A stretch of 64,000 nt of DNA from an uncultured Sphaerochaeta sp. (GTDB taxonomy: Bacteria > Spirochaetota > Spirochaetia > Sphaerochaetales > Sphaerochaetaceae): contig NZ_OY762555.1 in the NCBI RefSeq assembly GCF_963666015.1, positions 2,666,001 to 2,730,000 on the forward strand, read 5' to 3'. The notes under the pieces were generated by a model. That model did not search any database and was not told where the DNA came from. It saw only the letters and a program-made list of their open reading frames with translations. Both the position numbers and the translations under genes were made by a program. Below are positions 8,390 through 17,144 of this stretch, in pieces (position 1 is the stretch's first letter; every line of letters begins with the position of its first letter).

Positions 8390-9508
8390 TTAGATTCTTT
8401 GTTCACGATAGTGTTTGCATTGACGTTTGATGAGATCCCAGTCAAGTTCTACGCCAATACCAGCCTGTGTAGGTACCTCAATCATACCATCCTTGGTGAT
8501 TGGCAAATTCCCTTTCATGGGCAACTGATAGTTCTCTTCTGGTACAAAATACTCAAAATACTCTGTATTGCGGATTGCACACCCTACATGAAGGTTTGCT
8601 ACATCCATGTAGTTCATGGTGGTCGTATGCAACTCACAGTTCATCCCGAATCCCTCGGCCATATGTGCAATCTTCATTGAACCGGTAACCCCATCTTTCC
8701 AACTCACATCGGCTCTCACTATGTCAGCAGCTTGGAGGGCAAGGGATTGGGCTACACCCCAGTGGCAACCACGTGTTGTTTCAGTGGCTGCAATGGGGAG
8801 ATCCAAAGCAGAGCACAGCTGTTTGTATTTATTGAGCTCAAAGTCACGGAAAGGTTCTTCAAGCCAGTGGTAACCAAGTTCTTCCAGCTGACGACCTACA
8901 GTAATGGCTTCATGGAGTTGGTATTCGGCTACCGGGTCACTCATCAGGACATACTCATCCCCAACTGCTTTCCGGATCGCCTCATGAACCTTCATATCAA
9001 AGGCCAGTGGTCCTCCCGGATGTGCTTTGTATGCGGTAATGCCGCGTTCCTTGTATTTCAGGGCTTCTTCCACATACTCCTCTATGGTTGCGTGGAAGTT
9101 TCCGCTTGCATAGACCGGTAGCTGCGTGCGATAGGCGCCCAGGTACTGGTAGAGAGGAAGGTTGGCTTCCTTAGCTGCCAGGTCCCACAATGCAACATCA
9201 ACAGGCCCGGGAAGATAGACTGGAAAGAAGGTGAGGTGTCGGTCAATCGTCCACAGCTCATGCCAGATTTTCTCACGGTCATGCATGTCACGACCGAGTA
9301 CAACGGGTGCAATCGTTTCATGCAGATAGCTTTCGGTGATATTCCCACTTCTGGCAGCCAGCGCGGTGGCAATGCCTTCGAGACCTGTGTCGGTGGTGAG
9401 TTTCAAGACGACCACATCCCACGGCATGGCAGCGCTTCCTTGGCGTTTCTTGTCGAATAGACATTGGTTACGCTCAACCCACCATGTTTCGAATCGTTCA
9501 ATTTTCAT
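8390..9508 (-). CDS. enolase-superfamily sugar-acid dehydratase (MR/MLE family)
   Basis: 372 residues with a capping domain followed by a TIM barrel. Metal ligands in order are the Asp of MSDPVAEY, the Glu of WLEEPF and the Glu of AATETT. The late ADIVRAD aspartate and ELHTT histidine would form the His-Asp dyad of the mandelate-racemase subgroup. The strand-2 base motif reads K-A-H (AYKAHPGG) rather than the common K-x-K. The gene has AAGGAG before its ATG and lies downstream of a GntR gene on the same strand. Acid-sugar dehydration (rhamnonate, tartrate or galactarate type) is likely; the exact substrate is not decidable here. Confidence 0.85.
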   Translation of the reverse strand: MKIERFETWWVERNQCLFDKKRQGSAAMPWDVVVLKLTTDTGLEGIATALAARSGNITESYLHETIAPVVLGRDMHDREKIWHELWTIDRHLTFFPVYLPGPVDVALWDLAAKEANLPLYQYLGAYRTQLPVYASGNFHATIEEYVEEALKYKERGITAYKAHPGGPLAFDMKVHEAIRKAVGDEYVLMSDPVAEYQLHEAITVGRQLEELGYHWLEEPFRDFELNKYKQLCSALDLPIAATETTRGCHWGVAQSLALQAADIVRADVSWKDGVTGSMKIAHMAEGFGMNCELHTTTMNYMDVANLHVGCAIRNTEYFEYFVPEENYQLPMKGNLPITKDGMIEVPTQAGIGVELDWDLIKRQCKHYREQRI

Positions 9509-9535
9509 GACAGTAACTCCTTGAGGATTGATAAT

Positions 9536-9562
9536 GGTATATTACACTTGAATCGATATACC
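9536..9562. promoter_or_regulatory. candidate GntR operator upstream of the minus-strand dehydratase
   Basis: GGTATAT (9536-9542) and ATATACC (9556-9562) form a perfect 7-bp-arm inverted repeat just upstream of the dehydratase start. The CGATATACC arm shares the GATATA core with repeats on the other side of the GntR gene, which supports one common regulator. Confidence 0.5.
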
Positions 9563-9641
9563 TCTGATGATTACATGAACTAAGAAAAATATTTAAAAAT
9601 GTATATATTTGTTTGAAATAATGAGTACTTGTTAAAATATA

Positions 9642-10295
9642 TTAGGAAAGAGAAGCGAGTGCACTGATCTGTGCCTCATTCAAATGTTCGATGAACGTGT
9701 TCCTGATAGCTTGGGCATCCTCAGCAAGTATTGCCTGAACGATTTGGTGGTGCTGTATATATGTCTCTTCACAACTCCGGTTGGTATGGGTTTTTACTCC
9801 GTACATCCCAATACGTAAGCCCTCAAGAAAGAGGGGTTGGCAAACACTGATCAGTTTCTCGTTCGCAGAGCAGCTGATAAGGTATTCATGGAAGGCAATA
9901 TCTGTCTTATAGAAATCAAGAATTGATTCATGTGCGTTGTTGATGCAAACAGATTTGAGTTTTTTGTCATGTTCAAGCAACGTCAATAGATCAATCTGAT
10001 GCAAGAATTGTACAGCCACAGCGGGCTCAATAATCTTTCGCAGGGAGAATAGTTCCAGCACCGATTTACTGGTAATCGGTTTTACGATTGTCCCCTTTCT
10101 TGGAAACATCTCAACAAGTTGCTCATTTTGCAGAAGAAGGAGAGCTTCCCTGACTGGGGTTCGACCGACTGAGAGTTTTTCCATAACCTCCTTTTCACTG
10201 ATGGTCTGTCCAGGAAGCATCTCACACGTTAGAATGCTCTGTTTTAGAAAGTCATATACGTTTTCTTTCAGTGAGTAGTTATGGATTTCAGTCAT
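9642..10295 (-). CDS. GntR-family transcriptional regulator (FCD/FadR type)
   Basis: 217 residues. The N-terminal winged helix includes GQTISEKEVMEKLSVGRTPVREALLLLQ, and a helical FCD ligand-binding domain follows with histidines in CNEEC-like positions (AFHEYLI, HHQIVQAI, FIEHLNEA). The ATG has GGAG at normal distance. It lies between the minus-strand dehydratase and the divergent enolase/SDR operon, so it probably controls both in response to a sugar acid. Candidate operators are at 9536-9562 and 10310-10439. Confidence 0.9.
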   Translation of the reverse strand: MTEIHNYSLKENVYDFLKQSILTCEMLPGQTISEKEVMEKLSVGRTPVREALLLLQNEQLVEMFPRKGTIVKPITSKSVLELFSLRKIIEPAVAVQFLHQIDLLTLLEHDKKLKSVCINNAHESILDFYKTDIAFHEYLISCSANEKLISVCQPLFLEGLRIGMYGVKTHTNRSCEETYIQHHQIVQAILAEDAQAIRNTFIEHLNEAQISALASLS

Positions 10296-10309
10296 TGCTA
10301 TCTCCGTAT

Positions 10310-10439
10310 GATATATTAGATTCTTCTATATCGTAATTCAAACCTCATAATTCCGCAAGAGCAATTATTCTAGAACACCTAATAAATGCTTGAATCATTA
10401 AAAACACCATGATATAGTCTAGTATATCCTGATATATCA
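10310..10439. promoter_or_regulatory. GATATA-type inverted repeats in the GntR / enolase divergent promoter
   Basis: Three elements share the GATATA core: GATATA/TATATC arms at 10310-10315 and 10327-10332; GATATA/TATATC arms at 10411-10416 and 10423-10428; and the perfect palindrome TGATATATCA at 10430-10439. They fill the 166-bp divergent region and are good operator candidates for the adjacent GntR protein. Confidence 0.5.
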
Positions 10440-10461
10440 ATATAATTAAAGGAATGAAACA

Positions 10462-11559
10462 ATGTACACATCCATCCAAGATATTCATCTCTATCGTGCG
10501 GTATCACCTATCAGCCAACCGATTGCTGACGCAACGCATACCATCTCTTCCATACAATTCTACATCTTGGAGGTCGTTACCAAAGGGGGAACAGTCGGGC
10601 AAGGATATTTGCTGAGTTTTCACTATTCCCCCAAGGCAATTGAAGGGGCCTTGATGGATCTACGCTCATTTATACTATCCCGTGACTATCAGGTTCATGA
10701 AACACTGAAAATTCGGGAAGATTGGGATAGGGAGACAGAGTATTTTGGGAGTGCAGGGTTACAGAGATGGGCCTATGCGGTCTTGAATGTTGCCCTGTGG
10801 GATGCTTGGGCCAAGTCACTTGGTGTTCCTGTATATCAATTATTTGGTACGAAAACAACCAAAATTCCTGTCTATGGCAGCGGGGGTTGGCTTAGCTACA
10901 GTAATGAGGAGCTGATCGATGAGGTGGTAGGCTATAAGAAACGTGGTTTTACTGCTGTAAAGGTCAAGGTAGGTAGCCCATACCTTGAGCGTGACAGAGA
11001 ACGACTGTATAAGGTCAGGGAGGCTGTTGGTGTCGAGGTGAGAATCATGATGGATGCGAACCAAGGACTCTCGGTGGGGGATGCTCTCACACTGGCTCAG
11101 ACAGTGCAGGATATCGGGATCACCTGGTTTGAGGAGCCTGTTCCCAATACGGATTTTGCAGGGTATGAATTGATTCGAAACAAAACAGGGATCTCATTGG
11201 CAATGGGAGAACGTGAATACGATGTACAGGCCTTGAAAGAACTCATAAGGCGGAATGCGCTCGATCTTTGGCAACCTGACCTGCTTCGTATCGGTGGGGT
11301 GGAGGCATATCGCGATAGCGCTGCACTTGCTCATGCGTATCATATCCCTTGCTTGCCTCACTACTATAAGGATTATGATGTGCCACTGTTGGCAACGCTC
11401 TCCTCTCCATATGGTGCTGAGAGCTTTGACTGGATAGATGGAATCATCGATAATCAGATGCAAATAGAGAATGGCTATGCCATTCCTCGTGAGGGGGCTG
11501 GTTGGGGCTTCTCCTTCAAGGAGTCGAGTCTTGAGCCAATTGAAGGAGTGTGGAAATGA
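10462..11559 (+). CDS. enolase-superfamily enzyme (MR/MLE, mandelate-racemase-like)
   Basis: 365 residues. This paralogue carries the full K-x-K base motif (AVKVKVG), then the metal ligands Asp of MMDANQG, Glu of WFEEPV and Glu of AMGEREY, and the barrel-end histidine of CLPHYY. The motif order is that of mandelate-racemase-subgroup acid-sugar dehydratases or racemases. It differs clearly from the other enolase-superfamily gene at 8390-9508, so two substrates or two epimers may be handled. It overlaps the SDR start by 4 bp (ATGA), so the two are translationally coupled. Confidence 0.87.
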   Translation: MYTSIQDIHLYRAVSPISQPIADATHTISSIQFYILEVVTKGGTVGQGYLLSFHYSPKAIEGALMDLRSFILSRDYQVHETLKIREDWDRETEYFGSAGLQRWAYAVLNVALWDAWAKSLGVPVYQLFGTKTTKIPVYGSGGWLSYSNEELIDEVVGYKKRGFTAVKVKVGSPYLERDRERLYKVREAVGVEVRIMMDANQGLSVGDALTLAQTVQDIGITWFEEPVPNTDFAGYELIRNKTGISLAMGEREYDVQALKELIRRNALDLWQPDLLRIGGVEAYRDSAALAHAYHIPCLPHYYKDYDVPLLATLSSPYGAESFDWIDGIIDNQMQIENGYAIPREGAGWGFSFKESSLEPIEGVWK

Positions 11560-12299
11560 TAAATTTACAGGGATACCGTGGTATTGTCACTGGAGCTTCA
11601 AGCGGGATTGGGCTCGCTATTTCCAAAGTCTTGTCTGAATGTGGTGCAACTGTATTTTGCATCAGCAGAACAGGAAAACCCAAGAATGATGAAGATGCAA
11701 TCCCTCAGGGTGTTGTTCACCTCAAGGGAGATATCTGTGATAATGAAGAAATGAGGCAGATCATCACCAAGATTGGGGATGATGGAGGTATTGATTTCCT
11801 GATCAATAATGCTGGTATCACTATCAAGCGGCGTGCTGAATTGTTGCAACCTGAAGAGTTTGCAAAGGTGCAAGAAGTCAATGTCTGTGCACCGTTCAAT
11901 CTGAGTCTTCTCTGTTTTCCCTATTTATCAACATCGAAACACACCGGGAGAATCATTAATATTTCCAGTATGGCAGCACATCTTGGGTTTTCAGAAGTAG
12001 TCCCCTACAGCGCAAGCAAGAGTGGGATTGTCGGATTGACCAGGGGGCTTGCTGTCGAATGGGCCCAAGATAATATTACGGTAAACAGTATTGCTCCAGG
12101 CTGGTTCCCTACAGAGATGACCAAGCAAGTGATGGATGATAAGAGAAAGCAACGGATTCTCTCCCGTATGCCGATGCATGCTTTTGGGAATGCGAATGAT
12201 CTTGGGGCGATGGCCGCCTTCTTGCTCAGCGAACACGCGACCTACATCACTGGAGTTGATTACGCTGTTGATGGAGGCGCACTGGCCTATGGATTTTGA
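11556..12299 (+). CDS. SDR-family oxidoreductase
   Basis: A 247-residue classical SDR with TGASSGIG, NNAG, the NISSM serine and the YSASK tyrosine-lysine pair, ending in VDGGALAYGF. ATG 11556 has AAGGAG upstream; a GTG at 11550 lies against that site. Coupled to the enolase-superfamily gene, it probably oxidises the sugar acid or reduces its keto-deoxy product. The last 36 bp recur almost exactly at 22540-22575. Confidence 0.88.
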   Translation: MINLQGYRGIVTGASSGIGLAISKVLSECGATVFCISRTGKPKNDEDAIPQGVVHLKGDICDNEEMRQIITKIGDDGGIDFLINNAGITIKRRAELLQPEEFAKVQEVNVCAPFNLSLLCFPYLSTSKHTGRIINISSMAAHLGFSEVVPYSASKSGIVGLTRGLAVEWAQDNITVNSIAPGWFPTEMTKQVMDDKRKQRILSRMPMHAFGNANDLGAMAAFLLSEHATYITGVDYAVDGGALAYGF

Positions 12300-12556
12300 G
12301 TCAAATCGTAAGCACTCTCTTCCATAATGATTTCCTGCCCGGGGTCATATGAATTGATAAAGCGCATCAGAAGATAGTCATCTTCATCATAAGCGAGGAT
12401 GAGAATCTTTCTCTGTTGTCTCTATTCCGATTAGAAATGTTTGTAGGGTAGGATGGTCTGAGAATGTGATCTCCACAAAGTTTCCTAGGTCGATGTAGTT
12501 TCTAGAGCAGGAATTCGTAATTTAAATCAATTACTAATAACAGCTTAGATGCGAGC
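12300..12556. other. non-coding stretch with a possible minus-strand gene fragment
   Basis: No intact gene is seen. On the minus strand a frame is open from 12421 down to a stop at 12287-12289 and reads protein-like (KILILAYDEDDYLLMRF, then DPGQEIIMEES), but it has no convincing start and overlaps the end of the SDR gene. It may be a decayed gene end left by insertion-sequence activity. The family is not recognised. Confidence 0.25.
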
Positions 12557-12830
12557 ATGAAATACTCAATAAGCGAACGCCAAAAGGAGCTCCATGAGGA
12601 ATGCTTCGGCTACGGGTGTGTTGTGGACGCGTATGGATGCTTGTGTATGGAGTTGTTCAACAGCAGGATTGCAAAGATGCAGAAATTGGCGAAAGCGCTC
12701 ACCTGGAATAACGTTGAAATCCTCAACAATTTTGAAGTAAAAAAAGACCCATGCCTTGCTTGAAAGCTTCAACTCTATGAAAATTCTCCACAAGAACAAT
12801 GCACGAGGTCTTCGGAACATAAAACCTTGA
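12557..12830 (+). pseudogene. ISL3-family transposase, C-terminal remnant (frameshifted)
   Basis: The first frame reads NSRIAKMQKLAKAL then ILNNFEVKKD. After a frameshift at a run of A residues (about 12738-12745) it resumes as LLESFNSMKILHKNNARGLR and stops at 12828-12830. This matches the ISL3 C-terminal order: a lysine-rich helix, the FE(S/V)K segment, L-E-(G/S)-F-N-S, then K-A-R-G-(Y/L)-R-N-I. The catalytic N-terminal two thirds are absent. A matching N-terminal remnant lies at 22214-22535. Confidence 0.7.
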
Positions 12831-12951
12831 TGGCTGTGGTCCTTTCTGTCTGGGTGATTTGGCCCTTCCGATGGCCCTCTTCACATAGGTTTACCTACTT
12901 GAATTAGTAAATAACCGAATATTAGGTCTTAATATGTAACGGTTATGCTAA

Positions 12952-13752
12952 TCAGGTGTCGCTAGCATGTAAGGGTATTGGGTTACTGCTCACTAGACTG
13001 TTGAGAAAGTTTTCATTCCCACTTTGAAAGGACCTGATATTTGAATGTATTGATTCAGGCGCAGCCTTGTAATCGGAAAATTTGAAAATTTCAGGTAACT
13101 TGATCACCAGCTTTGCTGTTTCTTCAACAACTCTCGAAAGGTGTTGTGATTCAATCCGCATGAAATCATCGCGGTTTTTCTTTTCAGCAGCATCGACCAA
13201 TGCAGTGTGGTTCATCACTATTGCGTTACGGGTTCCTGTGATTTTTAATGCTGAAAGCAAACGTATTCTATGATCGTTAGGAGAATTGGTTAGGATGATT
13301 TCCCAACAGTCCTGCATTCCTATTGCCTCAAATATTACCCGATGGAATAGATCATCATATTTTACGAAATCAACATAGGAGCCAGTTTCCCAAGCTGAAA
13401 CCTGTTTTTCAATCAGATCTCTCATCTTGTCTATATGCTCAGGGGAATTGTTTAGGGCAAATTCAGAAGAGGCAGCTTTCTCCAAGCTGGTTCTGAGAAA
13501 ACGTTCTGTCGTTACCTTTGCTAAATCGATCAGCGATACCCTCGATCCACTTTTTGGGAAGGTTTCTATTAGATTGTCGTTGGCAAGCCTCAGTAAGGCA
13601 TCTCGAATAGGAGAACGACTCATCCCCAATTCCTCGGCAAGCGATGCAGTACTCAACCCTCTGCCAGGTTTATAGGCGAGTCCCAAGATTCTTGATTTTA
13701 TGAGCTCGTAGGCCTTTTCTGAAGCGGTCAAACTTTGATCTTGGTTGTTCAT
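12952..13752 (-). CDS. GntR-family transcriptional regulator (FCD type)
   Basis: 266 residues. The winged helix (GRGLSTASLAEELGMSRSPIRDALLRL) is followed by an FCD-type effector domain with histidines in YDDLFHRVIF and MNHTALVDAA and a final SQHLSRVVEE helix. Start ATG 13752 has AAGGAAT upstream. It is the nearest regulator to the dehydrogenase-TRAP-LarA operon that starts at 14522, though an integrase remnant intervenes. Candidate operators AGTATCTATACT (14312-14323) and its near copy (14448-14459) lie upstream of that operon. Confidence 0.88.
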   Translation of the reverse strand: MNNQDQSLTASEKAYELIKSRILGLAYKPGRGLSTASLAEELGMSRSPIRDALLRLANDNLIETFPKSGSRVSLIDLAKVTTERFLRTSLEKAASSEFALNNSPEHIDKMRDLIEKQVSAWETGSYVDFVKYDDLFHRVIFEAIGMQDCWEIILTNSPNDHRIRLLSALKITGTRNAIVMNHTALVDAAEKKNRDDFMRIESQHLSRVVEETAKLVIKLPEIFKFSDYKAAPESIHSNIRSFQSGNENFLNSLVSSNPIPLHASDT

Positions 13753-13792
13753 CTGGTATTCCTTTATATGACGATGGAGCTAAGGCTTTCGT

Positions 13793-14020
13793 CTAGACAG
13801 GTTTAACAAAAAATAACGAATATTCCTGTGCTTCTTGATTATTGATTTCCTTTATTATGGAAATATCCTGTTTCATACATTTCATCTCGTCTCGTGTTAG
13901 GTAGTCCACTTCCATCCATTCTTTTCCGGATATCAAAGCCTTGCGGCTATAGAAGTCCATTACTGCAGTGAAGTAGGTCTCTCCACCCGGAAGTTTGGTG
14001 TAAGTATTATTGCTACTCCA
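13793..14020 (-). pseudogene. integrase-core (IS3/IS481-type) transposase remnant
   Basis: On the minus strand the frame reads NTYTKLPGGETYFTAVMDF followed directly by YSRKAL. This is the region around the second strand of a retroviral-type integrase core, with the conserved Asp and the (W/F)-Y-S-R-K motif. It then runs into unrelated sequence and stops at 13793-13795. No start, HTH or remaining catalytic residues are present, so it is a small dead fragment. Confidence 0.6.
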
Positions 14021-14311
14021 CTAATTGTTAATTTTTAGTCTCCTGCTCAAGACTTGGTCATACTATTAAGTCCAAGGAGTACAAGCTGTTTAATACAAAT
14101 GAAAATACTAATCTGTCAGTAAGTCTGAACTACCAGTAATTAGTATATATGAACAGCCTATACATGACAACTATGCAGAAGAGAGAAGCAAAGGGTGAAA
14201 ATAGTGTGGAAACTGATATTTAGTTAGTCATAATGGTCAGAAATGCAGTATTATGCTTGAGTAGCATTTACTGACATGTAAGTAATAATGTAAATATTAT
14301 ATGTATAAAAG
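14021..14311. other. A+T-rich non-coding stretch
   Basis: No ORF with protein-like content is seen on either strand. The base composition is visibly richer in A+T than the flanking genes. It forms the distal part of the upstream region of the operon starting at 14522. Confidence 0.5.
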
Positions 14312-14323
14312 AGTATCTATACT
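14312..14323. promoter_or_regulatory. candidate GntR operator, distal copy
   Basis: AGTATCTATACT is a perfect palindrome (5-bp arms around CT). A 12-bp segment overlapping it (14314-14325, TATCTATACTAG) recurs as its exact reverse complement at 14448-14459, at the promoter of the operon. Confidence 0.5.
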
Positions 14324-14426
14324 AGATCAATTGAACAAAGAAATGATTAATTTTATATATATATTAAAAATAAACAAATTTGTACTCATGAATGTATTAC
14401 GATATAATAAAAATGTAAGTTTCTTC

Positions 14427-14459
14427 TTGACACTATCAACAAGTATGCTAGTATAGATA
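14427..14459 (+). promoter_or_regulatory. sigma70-like promoter with overlapping proximal operator, second sugar-acid operon
   Basis: TTGACA at 14427-14432 is followed after 16 bp by TAGTAT at 14449-14454, a reasonable -35/-10 pair. CTAGTATAGATA (14448-14459) covers the -10 and is the reverse complement of the distal site. A repressor bound here would block RNA polymerase. The first gene starts about 60 bp downstream. Confidence 0.55.
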
Positions 14460-14521
14460 TGTGCTTTGATACTGAAAAATCAGAGTTGCTGTTAACACAA
14501 TTATATTAGGAAAGGTATAGA

Positions 14522-15538
14522 ATGAAAGTTTTGCAAGTTACAAAGCCGCATGAGCTTTTGGTAGCTGATAGAGAGATACGTGCCCTTGGGATAGGAGAGG
14601 TGCTTGTTGATGTCAAACGTGTTGGCGTTTGTGGGTCTGATTTACTCATTTATAATGGAGATAACCCATTCTCTGTCTATCCAAGGGTTATAGGGCATGA
14701 GATCGCTGGTGTCGTTGCAAAGGTAGCTCCTGATGTTATGGATTTTTCTGTGGGAGAACGAGTCTGTATTGATCCGGTCCTCAACTGTGGGGTCTGTGAT
14801 GCATGCAGACGCGGTCATCCAAATGTTTGTTCCAATTTGCAGGTGATGGGTGTGCATACCGATGGAGGATTTGCCTCCCAGTTTATTGCTCCGAGTAAAA
14901 ATCTCTATAAGATTCCTGAGCATTTGAGCTGGGAAGCTGCAGTTCTGGTGGAACCCTTCTCCATCGGTTCAAACATCTGTGATCGAACAGGTATTACAAG
15001 GGGCGACAGAGTACTTATAGTTGGCAGTGGTGTAATAGGCAATACTGTCCTTATGACAGCAAGAATGCTTGGTGCCGAAGTCATCATGTGTGATATCTTG
15101 GACGAAAAGCTTGAGACTGCGAAGGCCTTGGGTGCTCGCGATACCATAAACAGTTCAAAGTCAGACATACAAGAAGAAGTGATGCGCCTTACACACGGTG
15201 ATGGAGTGACCGTGGTGGTGGACGCAGCAAGCCTTCCTTCTCTCTTCTTGCCTCTGTTGGAGTGTATTGCTCCCGGTGGACGTATGGGGATTCTTGGTTT
15301 CTCGAAGAAAGAAGCTGTTGTGAACCAATTTGAAATTACAAGAAAAGAAATTACTATTATTGGTTCCAGACTGAACAATAGAAGATTTCCTGATGTGATT
15401 GAGACTTTTGCTAAGGGTTTGTTGCATCCTGAGTTGTTGCTCGAGGGAGTATATCCCTTTGCAGAAGCTGAATCCATCATTCATAATCTCGCTGTATCAG
15501 GGATGCATAACGGAAAGACTGTCATAAGCTTTCCCTAA
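14522..15538 (+). CDS. zinc-dependent alcohol dehydrogenase, sugar-acid/polyol type (LgoD/L-idonate-dehydrogenase-like)
   Basis: 338 residues of the medium-chain zinc dehydrogenase family. The catalytic zinc site is CGSD and GHE; the structural zinc site is the four-cysteine loop C-x2-C-x2-C-x7-C (CGVCDACRRGHPNVC). The NAD-binding motif is GSGVIG with an acidic residue after it (CDILDEK), which favours NAD. Family resemblance is to L-galactonate-5-, L-idonate- and sorbitol-type dehydrogenases. It is the first gene of the TRAP-2 operon, so its substrate is probably the imported acid or its isomer. Confidence 0.87.
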   Translation: MKVLQVTKPHELLVADREIRALGIGEVLVDVKRVGVCGSDLLIYNGDNPFSVYPRVIGHEIAGVVAKVAPDVMDFSVGERVCIDPVLNCGVCDACRRGHPNVCSNLQVMGVHTDGGFASQFIAPSKNLYKIPEHLSWEAAVLVEPFSIGSNICDRTGITRGDRVLIVGSGVIGNTVLMTARMLGAEVIMCDILDEKLETAKALGARDTINSSKSDIQEEVMRLTHGDGVTVVVDAASLPSLFLPLLECIAPGGRMGILGFSKKEAVVNQFEITRKEITIIGSRLNNRRFPDVIETFAKGLLHPELLLEGVYPFAEAESIIHNLAVSGMHNGKTVISFP

Positions 15539-15593
15539 TGAAATGTATGTTAAGCTTCGGCTTTATCATAAAAACAAGTATTCGGAGGATTGT

Positions 15594-16604
15594 ATGAAAA
15601 AAGCGTTTCTGGTAGTCGCATTGGCGATCTTGTCACTGTCTATGGTTTTTGCTGCAGGCAGTAAGGAAGAAGGTTCAACAAAAGGTCAGTATGTAATCAA
15701 GACTGGTATTGGGTATAATGACCAGTCATTACAGTATAAGACTTTGGAATTCATGAAAGCTCATCTTGAAGATGCTACAGAGGGTGTTGTGACCATGGAG
15801 TTGTATCACTCCAGTACTCTCGGTGACGACCTTGCTATTCTTGAGGGTCTTCAACTTGGTACTGTAGAGATGTTCTGTGGAACAATTGGACCTGCTTCTC
15901 AATGGTCGAATGCAGTAAAATTGTTTGACCTTCCCTTCCTGTTCACTTCCTATGAAGAGGTTGACGCCCTTCTTGATGGTCCTGTTGGTCAAGAAGTCCT
16001 TGATTCTCTCAAACCTGCCGGTATGATCGGAATTGGGTATTGGGAAAATGGATTCAGGCAGTTGACCAATAGTAAGCGTGCAGTTCGCACTCCTGAGGAT
16101 ATCGTTGGACTTAAGCTGAGAACTATGCCCACCCCTGTTCCCCTTGCTACTTTCAAATTGCTTGGCGCAAATCCTACCCCGATGAATTTCGGTGAAGTAT
16201 TTACCGCACTTCAGCAGGGTGTTGTTGATGGACAGGAAAATCCTTGGGAAACAATTCTTGCAAACAAGTTCTACGAAGTTCAGAAGTATGCAACCAACAC
16301 TGGGCATGTTTATTCTCCCTTTGGTGTGATTTTCTCTCAGAAATTCTGGGATAAGCTTCCTGCTGAATACCAGGAATCTGTTCGAGAAGCAGTTTTTGCT
16401 GCCCGTGATTTCAATAGAGCTAAAGCACGTGAATCAGAACAGGAGATTATTGCAGAGTTGAGCAAGTACATGGAAATTACTATTCTTGCTCCTGAAGAAA
16501 TTAAACCTTTCCAGGAGTTGACTAGGCCTGTGTATGATCAGTTCGCCGAAGAAATTGGCCCTGAACTGGTTCAGAAGGCAATTGATTTCTTGGAAAATTT
16601 GTAA
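15594..16604 (+). CDS. dctP: TRAP transporter substrate-binding protein (DctP family), operon 2
   Basis: A 336-residue DctP receptor. I place the start at ATG 15594, which has GGAGG 6-7 bp upstream and opens a clean signal peptide (KKAFLVVALAILSLSMVFAA); a longer frame from 15543 would bury that signal. The substrate-arginine region is LKLRTMPTPVPLATF, then GVVDGQENPWETI. It is clearly diverged from the operon-1 receptor, implying a different ligand. Confidence 0.93.
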   Translation: MKKAFLVVALAILSLSMVFAAGSKEEGSTKGQYVIKTGIGYNDQSLQYKTLEFMKAHLEDATEGVVTMELYHSSTLGDDLAILEGLQLGTVEMFCGTIGPASQWSNAVKLFDLPFLFTSYEEVDALLDGPVGQEVLDSLKPAGMIGIGYWENGFRQLTNSKRAVRTPEDIVGLKLRTMPTPVPLATFKLLGANPTPMNFGEVFTALQQGVVDGQENPWETILANKFYEVQKYATNTGHVYSPFGVIFSQKFWDKLPAEYQESVREAVFAARDFNRAKARESEQEIIAELSKYMEITILAPEEIKPFQELTRPVYDQFAEEIGPELVQKAIDFLENL

Positions 16605-16616
16605 AAGGAGTCATCT

Positions 16617-16643
16617 GGACGGCCAAGTTAAGCTTGGCTGTCC
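16617..16643 (+). promoter_or_regulatory. hairpin between dctP-2 and dctQ-2
   Basis: GGACGGCCAAG and CTTGGCTGTCC pair over 11 bp (one G-U wobble) around a TTAAG loop, directly after the dctP stop and with no T-run. Its position matches the 1260-1277 hairpin in operon 1. It also abuts the weak AGG that serves as the dctQ ribosome site, so it could reduce permease translation. Confidence 0.7.
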
Positions 16644-16655
16644 AGGTATACATGT

Positions 16656-17144
16656 ATGGAAAAACTTGGAATCGTTCGAGACAGAATAAAACAAATCTAT
16701 AGATGGATTATGATTCTTGTGACATTATCGCTCTTTATCATTGTGGCGTATAATGTTACAAGGAGATATATATTTAACAATTCTATTGCGTGGGCTGATG
16801 AGCTGGCTCGTTTTCTGTTTATTTGGGTAAACCTGTTGGGCATGATCAGTGTGTTCCAGAACAATGAACTTGTGGGACTTGATATCTTGTCCAATTTCAT
16901 CATCAAGAAAACAAAACATGGCAAAACGGTGCTTTTAACTATAGAGTTCATTGCGGTTGGTGTAGTTTTAGGTTTTTTGACGTTCTACAGCCTTGAATTT
17001 CTTAGTGTTATGAGGCATGTGTCAGCAACCCTTGCTCTACCCATGAAGTTGGTCTATTCGGTGTTGCCCTTTTCAATGGCGTGCATGTTCATCGGGAATT
17101 GCATCAAATTCATCACAGCGATCCGTGAAAGTAGGAAAAGATAA
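16656..17144 (+). CDS. dctQ: TRAP transporter small permease (DctQ family), operon 2
   Basis: 162 residues with four hydrophobic helices and the family motif YNVTRRYIFNNSIAWADE. The ribosome site is poor (AGG 16644-16646, 9 bp from ATG 16656) and lies against the intergenic hairpin, consistent with low permease output. It abuts dctM with no gap. Confidence 0.9.
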   Translation: MEKLGIVRDRIKQIYRWIMILVTLSLFIIVAYNVTRRYIFNNSIAWADELARFLFIWVNLLGMISVFQNNELVGLDILSNFIIKKTKHGKTVLLTIEFIAVGVVLGFLTFYSLEFLSVMRHVSATLALPMKLVYSVLPFSMACMFIGNCIKFITAIRESRKR

